The notes beneath the pieces were generated by a model, which did not search any database, was not told where the DNA came from, and worked only from the letters and a program-made list of their open reading frames with translations. The position numbers were made by a program, and so were the translations under genes. Shown piece by piece: positions 25,947-32,789 of a stretch of DNA of 64,000 nt (positions are counted from its first letter, which is position 1; the number at the start of each line of letters is the position of its first letter). The DNA comes from an uncultured Pelagibacteraceae bacterium (lineage in GTDB: Bacteria; Pseudomonadota; Alphaproteobacteria; Pelagibacterales; Pelagibacteraceae), in the NCBI GenBank assembly GCA_902626575.1, contig CACOFY010000001.1, forward strand, positions 62,001 to 126,000, in the 5' to 3' direction.

Positions 25947-26504
25947 TTATGCCTCTAACATTTTATTTTCTATTTTTTGTAATTTGCTTCTTATTGAAGT
26001 ATCAATCATTGTACTATTTACTTGAATTATTAGACCTCCAATTAAACTCGGATCTTTTTTAAAATTTAATTTTATTTTAGCATCAAAAGTACTTAACAAA
26101 TTACCTTCAATTTTTTTAATCTCATCTTTGCTCAAATCTTTTGCTGCAATTAGTTCTGCTTTTATTTCTCCTCTTTTTTTGGAGCATGTTTCAATAAAAT
26201 CACTTAATATTTTCTCTACATAAAAAAATCTTCTTTTATGAATGAGGTAGCATAAAAATTTTGAGAGGAGTTCATTCAAATTAAATTTATTTGAAATTTG
26301 TTTTATAATATTTTCTTGGTCCTCTTTTTTGGTAGTTGGATTTTTAATGAAAAAATCTAGATCTGGGCTTTTTATTATAGTAGATAGCAAAGCCTCAACC
26401 TGTTTCTCAATTTCGCTAACTATATTTGTTTCGTCCGCTAACTCATACAGTGCGAGAGAATATCTTCCAACTGAAGTTTCAGAAAAGTTTTTGTTTTTTG
26501 TCAA
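25947..26504 (-). CDS. atpH: ATP synthase F1 delta subunit
   Basis: GRYSLALYELA, C-terminal DPSLIGGLIIQVNSTMIDTSIRSKL. Confidence 0.93.
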   Translation of the reverse strand: MTKNKNFSETSVGRYSLALYELADETNIVSEIEKQVEALLSTIIKSPDLDFFIKNPTTKKEDQENIIKQISNKFNLNELLSKFLCYLIHKRRFFYVEKILSDFIETCSKKRGEIKAELIAAKDLSKDEIKKIEGNLLSTFDAKIKLNFKKDPSLIGGLIIQVNSTMIDTSIRSKLQKIENKMLEA

Positions 26505-26611
26505 TTTTAAACCTTTGTATATGAAGAATTATTTAAAAATTTGAGATTAATTAACATATGATAAAAATCTGTTCAAGTAACTGATTGTCAAAATGGTTCT
26601 TATTTTACTGA

Positions 26612-28567
26612 TTAATTGAAGTTTATTGGGTCAACATCAACTGTCAGTTTTATTCCGTATGGAAACTTATATTTTGATATTACTTCAGATAAGGAATTTT
26701 GAAGTTTCATTGATTTTCTCCCTCGAATTAATAATCTTACCCTATATTTTCTTTTTAACCGAAAAATTGGAGCGTTTACCGGACCTAGAATTTTATCTTT
26801 AATATAAGTTTGTGCAAAACTTTTAAATTTATTAGATTCTTGCTCAATTATTTTTTCATTTTTACCAGTTATTATAATTGAAATAAATCTTTGAAATGGA
26901 GGAAGATTATTTAACTTCCTAAGTTGAAGTTCTTTTGATAAAAAGATATCTGGATCACTATCCGTCAAAGTCTTGATTGAATTTGTATCATTGCTATAAG
27001 TTTGAAAATAAACTGTTGCAGGTTTTCCAGCTCTTCCTGCTCTTCCTGATAATTGATGATACAATTGTAAGTTTTTTTCGGTGCCCCTTAAATCGTGTCC
27101 TTTTGTAGTAAGGTCTATATCAACCACTATTATACAATTGAGATGAGGGAAATGAAAACCTTTTGATATTAATTGAGTTCCAACAAGTATTTGAATTTCA
27201 TTATTAATAATTTTTTTTAAAATTTCAGATGAATTTTTTTTATTCATTGTATCACTTGAGAAAATTGTAATATTTTTATCAGGAAATTTTTTTTTAACTT
27301 CTTCAGTAATTCTCTCTACGCCTGGACCATAAAAAATAGGTTCACAAAAACTTATTTTATTACATTTTCTGTCAAGCTGATCTTTAAAACCACAGTAATG
27401 ACATAATAAAAAATTTTTATTTTTGTGGAACACAAGATTAATTGAACAATTTGGACAAGAGTAACTATATAAACATTTTTTACAAAATACGTGGGGAGAA
27501 AAACCCCTTCTATTTAAAAAAAATAAAACTTGGTCTTTTTTATTTAAATGATCATTCACTTTTTGAACAACTGCGTTTGATAACCAAGAATTTTTATCGA
27601 GTTTTACTTTATTTAAATTAATAATTTCATGATTTGGTAATGATGCTTTTTTAAACCTTTCTGATAACTTTGATATTGAGTATTTCCCTTTTCTTATATT
27701 CTCATAGGTTTCAATTGAAGGTACGGCAGTTACTAGGTTAATTGGAATATTTTCAAAGTTTGCTCTTGCAATTGCCATATCACGAGCATTATAAATTACT
27801 CCTTCGTCTTGTTTGTACGATTGGTCATGTTCCTCATCAACGATAATGAGTCCTAAATTTTTAAAAGGTAAAAAAAGCGATGATCTAGCTCCAATAGCTA
27901 CTTTTATCTTATTATTAATAATACCACTCCATATTTTTTTTTTATTTTTTTTTGATATGCCTGAATGCCATATTGCTGGTTGAAAACCAAAAAATTCAAT
28001 GAATTTTTTTTCAAACTGGTTTGTTAATCCAATCTCGGGAAGAAGAATTAGTGCTTGTTTTTTTTTTTCTATAACTTTTCTTATTGTCTCAAAATAAACT
28101 AATGTTTTACCTGACCCAGTAACACCTTGTAAAACATGTACTCTAAACTTATTAATATTTTTATTTATTTCCTTTAAATTTTTTTCTTGCTCATTTGTAA
28201 GTTTAAAGTCTAATTTGTTTTCGAAACTATTAAAATTTTCATATTCTTTTTCTGGCAATTTTTCAATAGCCTGTCCACTCATTAAAACTAATTTTAAAGC
28301 CATCCCTTTAGGGATTAAGTTATATTGAGAAAACCAATCTAAAAACTTGATTGTCTCTATTTTAAGACTTGGTATATTTACTTTTCTTATAACGCTTTTA
28401 ATTTTAAATGTTTTTTGACTTTTTTTTTCAAACTCATCCCAAACAACTCCAATAATTTTTTTTTTACCAAAAGGAACCTCAACAAAATCTCCTATTTTTA
28501 ATTTAATATTTGTTTTGTATGTAAAAGGATGATTAAAAATATTTGGTAATAGAATCGGAATTTCCAT
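26612..28567 (-). CDS. priA: Primosomal protein N' (replication restart helicase)
   Basis: LLQGVTGSGKTLVYFE, VDEEHDQSYKQ, zinc-binding cysteines CKKCLYSYSCPNCS. Confidence 0.95.
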   Translation of the reverse strand: MEIPILLPNIFNHPFTYKTNIKLKIGDFVEVPFGKKKIIGVVWDEFEKKSQKTFKIKSVIRKVNIPSLKIETIKFLDWFSQYNLIPKGMALKLVLMSGQAIEKLPEKEYENFNSFENKLDFKLTNEQEKNLKEINKNINKFRVHVLQGVTGSGKTLVYFETIRKVIEKKKQALILLPEIGLTNQFEKKFIEFFGFQPAIWHSGISKKNKKKIWSGIINNKIKVAIGARSSLFLPFKNLGLIIVDEEHDQSYKQDEGVIYNARDMAIARANFENIPINLVTAVPSIETYENIRKGKYSISKLSERFKKASLPNHEIINLNKVKLDKNSWLSNAVVQKVNDHLNKKDQVLFFLNRRGFSPHVFCKKCLYSYSCPNCSINLVFHKNKNFLLCHYCGFKDQLDRKCNKISFCEPIFYGPGVERITEEVKKKFPDKNITIFSSDTMNKKNSSEILKKIINNEIQILVGTQLISKGFHFPHLNCIIVVDIDLTTKGHDLRGTEKNLQLYHQLSGRAGRAGKPATVYFQTYSNDTNSIKTLTDSDPDIFLSKELQLRKLNNLPPFQRFISIIITGKNEKIIEQESNKFKSFAQTYIKDKILGPVNAPIFRLKRKYRVRLLIRGRKSMKLQNSLSEVISKYKFPYGIKLTVDVDPINFN

Positions 28568-28589
28568 AAAGATATAATATGAAAATTTT

Positions 28590-28603
28590 TTAGGAGTGTA
28601 TTG
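28590..28603. repeat. Copy of lpd 3'-end sequence TTAGGAGTGTATTG (putative attachment core, left)
   Basis: 14 bp identical to 32790-32803, which encodes the last codons of lpd. Confidence 0.6.
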
Positions 28604-28675
28604 TTGTTTTAAGCAACAGTCTATAATCTTTGTTCCTCGTAGCTTTTTCGATCAAACCAATTTTTTTTCTTTCCA

Positions 28676-28696
28676 TACCAAGAATTTACCAAGAAT
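28676..28696. repeat. Tandem 11-bp direct repeat TACCAAGAATT/TACCAAGAATG (left, inside putative island)
   Basis: TACCAAGAAT at 28676 and 28687; same motif as in 32620-32675. Confidence 0.75.
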
Positions 28697-28783
28697 GAAG
28701 AATGTTTTCAAAATTTTTTTACGGTTATAAACATATTATCTAACTATTTTTACTCTGTTTATTATATCGATTGCTAAGTAAAT

Positions 28784-30277
28784 TTATTTTAATGCCATCC
28801 AAGAAATTATTGCGGTAGAATTGTTTGGATTAATATTAGCATTAATTAATATAATTAATAAAATTACTAAAAAGTAAGACAAAACTCCATAACGAGTGCT
28901 TAATTTTTCGATATTATTTCCTAAAAGTTGATTTGTTTTAAGCAATCTAAAAGAGACAACGCTCAAGATATTTGGAATTACCGCATAAATGTATGATGTC
29001 AAAATAATCCAATCTAATACTGTTAAATACTCTAATTTAGGCAATTCCGAGTCGATTACAAAATTGTAAGCAATTAAAGACAGTAGACATACTATCGTGA
29101 CAGTCAGTCTAGCCTCAAGCTCTTTTGGATCAATCCAAACTACTAACCAGCATACTGACAAAATTAATACTATAGGCAAAATAACTTTATACAAATAATA
29201 GCTATGTTTACGCTCTATAACCATTGATAACTCTATTCCAGTTGCGTAATCATCCTCCATGAAAAATGGATTTTGATAATTTAAAATATTAAAATCAAAA
29301 GATTTTATATTCCATCCAGGAATATCATTATTATCTTTTATGTTTGATAATGATAAGTATGAAAGACTACTTTCAAACAGCACAGTATTTGGAATTCTTT
29401 GAAAATCATCAATAATTTTAATTCGTACAGTTTGCTTATCGAATGGAAATGTTTTTAAGTTAAATTTATTTTTTATCGAATATGTTCCTCCTAATTCAGA
29501 AGAAATAAACAAATATTCATCTGAGTTTCCAAGTTTTGTTGAATATGGGGACAATTCATATGTTTTATTATCAACTAAATCTTTATCAGATTTAACTTCA
29601 TTTAGAATTTTGAATCCTTTCTCTGGAGGGTATAGTTTTAAGTCATTAAATTGTTTTTGAGTATAATCACAAACATAGTAAGTGTAAGATCCATCGTCTA
29701 ATTTTAAAATTATATTTTCTTCTACAACGTTCCAAAGTTCAGGGTGACTTTCGGATAAATGCCTTGAAAAAATATCATACTTCATAGAGAATTCGACAAT
29801 ACCGTTTTTTGTATCAATTTTATTAAAATCCAAATATTTGATATCTAATATTGGATTAAAAGTGGTATACTTTGACTTGGTTATTTTCTTTTTGATAATC
29901 TCCTCTTTATTCAATATTTCAAATTCAATTGTATCGTTTTCATTCAGTATTTCAGGGCTAAAATTTTTTTGATTTGCTTTTAATATTTGATCACCCGCTT
30001 TAAAAAACTTTAAATGCTTAGGATCATAAATTCTTCCAACTTGAAAATTTCCATTTTCTTTAGTAAATTTCCAACTTTTAGAATTTTCGTCATATTTTTC
30101 CATAAGATCAAAACCAAAATTTTCAAAATCAACTGAACCTTTATATTTATAATTTAATTGAGCCAAATCATTACTAAATGTTTCACAATTTGATAATGCC
30201 GTATTAATATTTGACATAAGTAAAAAAATAACGATGATTTTTAATTTTAGCAAAATATTAAATAATTTTTTTCTCAT
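28784..30277 (-). CDS. Pentameric ligand-gated ion channel homologue with N-terminal PDZ-like region
   Basis: Signal peptide; FPFDKQTVRIKI (pro-loop-type FPFDxQ); MVIERKHSYYLYKVILPIVLILSVCWLVVWIDPKELEARLTVTIVCLLSLIAYNFVIDSELPKLEYLTVLDWIILTSYIYAVIP aligns by eye with GLIC M1-M3; VGRIYDPKHLKFFKAGDQILKANQKNFSPEI...IEFEILNKEEIIKKKI is PDZ-like. Confidence 0.85.
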   Translation of the reverse strand: MRKKLFNILLKLKIIVIFLLMSNINTALSNCETFSNDLAQLNYKYKGSVDFENFGFDLMEKYDENSKSWKFTKENGNFQVGRIYDPKHLKFFKAGDQILKANQKNFSPEILNENDTIEFEILNKEEIIKKKITKSKYTTFNPILDIKYLDFNKIDTKNGIVEFSMKYDIFSRHLSESHPELWNVVEENIILKLDDGSYTYYVCDYTQKQFNDLKLYPPEKGFKILNEVKSDKDLVDNKTYELSPYSTKLGNSDEYLFISSELGGTYSIKNKFNLKTFPFDKQTVRIKIIDDFQRIPNTVLFESSLSYLSLSNIKDNNDIPGWNIKSFDFNILNYQNPFFMEDDYATGIELSMVIERKHSYYLYKVILPIVLILSVCWLVVWIDPKELEARLTVTIVCLLSLIAYNFVIDSELPKLEYLTVLDWIILTSYIYAVIPNILSVVSFRLLKTNQLLGNNIEKLSTRYGVLSYFLVILLIILINANINPNNSTAIISWMALK

Positions 30278-30944
30278 TTTCTTTTTTTTTTTTACTTTGA
30301 ATCTTTTTTAGTTTTGAAAACATTTTTAAGGCTACAATCCATGAAACAATTATTAGGATAAGCGATATATAAAAGTTAGAAGTGGTAAATAAATTGTAAC
30401 ATCCATGTAAAGTGAAAGGGACTAAAAAAGCAAAAATTAAATTATCACCCTTTTTTATAAAAGCGTATCTCATAAAAAAGTAGCCCATGAAAACTCCAAA
30501 AATCCCGTGTGCAGGTACAGCTGAGAATGACCTTAGAAATGCCATGTAGATTGGTGTTGTTTCATAATAGTCAGCTAAAATATATACATAATAAAAGTTT
30601 TCTAAGGTTGCAAAACCAAGTGAAACAGCAACCCCATATACTATGCCATCGATGGGTTCATTAAAATCTTTCATTTTATAAACTAGAAAATATAAAACAG
30701 CTAACTTTAAACCTTCTTCGACTGGAGCTGCTGTAAAAAAAGAAGATCTAAGACCCTCGTCCATTTGTGTTGAAGCCCAAATTCCACTTAGATAAGTGTT
30801 AATAAAAAAAGCAGGTATTGTTATGAGAATTCCGTAAAAGAATACTTTAATTATCTCAGCATTAGGTTCTTTAAACTTATCTGATAGAACAAAGAATAAT
30901 ATTATAAGTATTGAGGGTAAAATTGTTGCTAACAGTAAAATCAT
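30258..30944 (-). CDS. PrsW-family intramembrane metalloprotease
   Basis: AAPVEEGLKLAVLYFL (EExxK), SFSAVPAHGIFGVFMGYFF, FTLHGCYNLF. Confidence 0.85.
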   Translation of the reverse strand: MILLLATILPSILIILFFVLSDKFKEPNAEIIKVFFYGILITIPAFFINTYLSGIWASTQMDEGLRSSFFTAAPVEEGLKLAVLYFLVYKMKDFNEPIDGIVYGVAVSLGFATLENFYYVYILADYYETTPIYMAFLRSFSAVPAHGIFGVFMGYFFMRYAFIKKGDNLIFAFLVPFTLHGCYNLFTTSNFYISLILIIVSWIVALKMFSKLKKIQSKKKKENEKKII

Positions 30945-31405
30945 TAACTTTTTTCAATTGTTGTTTTAATTTTTAAAATTTTATTCTCCAATGCTTCAAA
31001 AGCATCAAAAATTTCCTTTTTTTCTATTCCTGAGATTTGTTCACCTTTGTGACCCTCTGGATTTTTTGCAGTATTTATGACATCCATTAATTGCCCATGC
31101 AAAATTGTAAATTTTATGAGAAGTTCGTTTAAATCTTGTTGGGATCCTTTAGTATTTTTGATCTCTTTTAAAATTATATATTCGTGGGCTCTTAACAAAT
31201 AAGGTGTTAAACCTCTCTCAACGCATGCTTTATCTATTTTTACAGCATCTTTATGATCCAATTGTTGATCTAAATCAGGGTCGCTGCACTTTCTTAAAAA
31301 TGACTCACTTTTTCCAGTTACCTCTTCAATAACCTTTGACTTAAGATTTTTTATTGCTTCTGTAAGTCCGTGTTCAATTGACGATATTTGTCTTAGCTTT
31401 GCCAT
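30944..31405 (-). CDS. Hypothetical protein with possible HTH (phage CII/regulator-like)
   Basis: EEVTGKSESFLRKCSDPDLDQQLDHKDAVKIDKACVERGLTPYLLRAHEYI; TAATG overlap with PrsW gene. Family call is weak. Confidence 0.45.
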   Translation of the reverse strand: MAKLRQISSIEHGLTEAIKNLKSKVIEEVTGKSESFLRKCSDPDLDQQLDHKDAVKIDKACVERGLTPYLLRAHEYIILKEIKNTKGSQQDLNELLIKFTILHGQLMDVINTAKNPEGHKGEQISGIEKKEIFDAFEALENKILKIKTTIEKS

Positions 31406-31433
31406 ATCTTAAAATGAAATTCTAATACAATTT

Positions 31434-31472
31434 TTGGACAAATAAAAACTAATAAAATAAGTTTTTGTCCAA
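31434..31472. promoter_or_regulatory. Inverted repeat TTGGACAAA...TTTGTCCAA, putative operator of the minus-strand operon
   Basis: 9-bp perfect arms (31434-31442 / 31464-31472), just downstream on the minus strand of a promoter-like CTTGTA-N16-TAATAT. Confidence 0.55.
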
Positions 31473-31543
31473 TATTATCCACCTCTTTTCACATACAAGA
31501 AATTCTAATCGTTATTATTTTAATTTTATAACGAAAGGAAAAA

Positions 31544-31648
31544 ATGAACTACTTAATAAACTTTAAACCAATTCAGATCAATAATGATCTTGATTTAGTT
31601 AAAAATATAGAAAGGAGGTTATATGAAAAAGTTAGCTTTGATAGTTAG
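31544..31648 (+). CDS. Possible 34-aa leader ORF overlapping the repeat peptide
   Basis: ATG after AAAGGAAAAA; MNYLINFKPIQINNDLDLVKNIERRLYEKVSFDS; its 3' end overlaps the SD and start of the next ORF. Confidence 0.3.
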   Translation: MNYLINFKPIQINNDLDLVKNIERRLYEKVSFDS

Positions 31649-31802
31649 TTTAATATCTATGGTTGCTACTTCATCGCAGGCATTTACGTATAGTTCGCCT
31701 AACATTTACGGTGGATACAACTATTATGGTAACGGATCATTTGGATGGTCATCTCCAAATATATACGGTGGATATAATTACTACGGTAATATGTTCAATT
31801 AA
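31623..31802 (+). CDS. Secreted Gly/Tyr-rich small protein (59 aa) with two SSPNIYGGYNYYGN repeats; absent from the ORF track
   Basis: AAAGGAGGTTATATG start; MKKLALIVSLISMVATSSQAFTYSSPNIYGGYNYYGNGSFGWSSPNIYGGYNYYGNMFN; signal peptide; repeats identical in protein but mostly differing in codons. Confidence 0.85.
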   Translation: MKKLALIVSLISMVATSSQAFTYSSPNIYGGYNYYGNGSFGWSSPNIYGGYNYYGNMFN

Positions 31803-31809
31803 TGTAAAG

Positions 31810-31831
31810 GGCCCCTCAGTAATGAGGGGCC
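31810..31831. other. GC-rich perfect hairpin GGCCCCTC-AGTAAT-GAGGGGCC
   Basis: 8-bp stem, 6-nt loop just after the repeat-peptide stop; no T-tract on the + strand. Confidence 0.75.
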
Positions 31832-31845
31832 AAAAGAAAGTGAAA

Positions 31846-32220
31846 ATGAAAAAATTAATTTGTAAAAATTGTGGACATAAAGAAACTTTAGAAAATATTA
31901 ATTTAAGTATAAGTACAAAAATACTTATTGTAAAAATACCAAGAATTAGGGCTAAAGATGGTTTGCACATTTACCCTCTTTATTGCCTAAAATGTAACTA
32001 TATAACTGAATGGGCTTCAGACCCTTATAATCATTCTGGCAAAGCAATTGATGGGGTTGAATATTTTAAGAAATTCAAAATCAACAACAAGTATAAAAAC
32101 TATTTTCAGAATACTAAAAATAATTTAGTCAATAGAGGCTATACAAAATCTGAGTATATTAAGTTTTCTTTAGCGTGGTTTTTAATTTTATCTGGAATAC
32201 TGGCTTTTTTTCAGTCTTAA
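31846..32220 (+). CDS. Zinc-ribbon protein with C-terminal transmembrane segment
   Basis: MKKLICKNCGHKET...YCLKCNYITEW (CxxC pairs); FSLAWFLILSGILAFFQS. The ORF track start at 31663 is in the same frame but overlaps the repeat peptide. Confidence 0.75.
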   Translation: MKKLICKNCGHKETLENINLSISTKILIVKIPRIRAKDGLHIYPLYCLKCNYITEWASDPYNHSGKAIDGVEYFKKFKINNKYKNYFQNTKNNLVNRGYTKSEYIKFSLAWFLILSGILAFFQS

Positions 32221-32221
32221 T

Positions 32222-32539
32222 TTAGACAGCACCAGTAAGGATATCTCTAAACTGAATTATTATTCCGAGAACAACTGCAACTTTTGCTAATACCGCCCAA
32301 TGTTTGGGGCCTTTATATTTATCTGATGATCTCCATATTCCAACAGTCGTATATATTAACCAAGGTATTATCAAACCATAAACTGCATGAAAATGAAGTC
32401 CAATACTTAGTATTATGAGGGCACTTACAAAACCAAAAGCAGCACTTAAAAGGACACCTACAAGCCAATAAGATTTTACTAAAGAAACATCTCCATTCCA
32501 AAAATCTACAAAGAAATTATTATTTTTTTTTCTAGCCAT
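32222..32539 (-). CDS. Small membrane protein of unknown function
   Basis: 105 aa with hydrophobic helices LVGVLLSAAFGFVSALIILSIG and VYGLIIPWLIYTTVGIW. Confidence 0.65.
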   Translation of the reverse strand: MARKKNNNFFVDFWNGDVSLVKSYWLVGVLLSAAFGFVSALIILSIGLHFHAVYGLIIPWLIYTTVGIWRSSDKYKGPKHWAVLAKVAVVLGIIIQFRDILTGAV

Positions 32540-32619
32540 ACAAAAGCTTATATGAATTATGAACGTTGGTAAATAAAAAGAAGAACTAACTACTGATTCA
32601 AAAGGACAATACAGTCCCG

Positions 32620-32675
32620 TACCAAGATTTTACCAAGAGGTTTTTGAGATCCTTACCAAGATTTTACCAAGAATT
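32620..32675. repeat. Two tandem pairs of TACCAAGAWTT (11-bp spacing)
   Basis: TACCAAGA at 32620, 32631, 32654, 32665; same orientation as the left-end pair. Confidence 0.8.
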
Positions 32676-32789
32676 CCAAAAACATTGTTTCACAAATTCA
32701 ACCTAGTCGGAGTCCACAGAAGGGGAACATCAAACTAGAACCTAGAGTTTGCAATTGATCTAAAAGTTATTGTTTTCGGAACAAATTGA

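Noticed and set aside
31810-31831. Intrinsic terminator
   Set aside because: Strong stem but followed by CAAAAGAAAG rather than a T-tract on the + strand.
31663-31845. Track start of the 185-aa ORF (MLLHRRHLRIVRLTF...)
   Set aside because: Upstream part overlaps the repeat peptide in another frame; the zinc ribbon begins naturally at ATG 31846.
31749-31970. 73-aa minus-strand ORF
   Set aside because: Antisense to the repeat peptide and zinc-ribbon gene; no evidence of coding.
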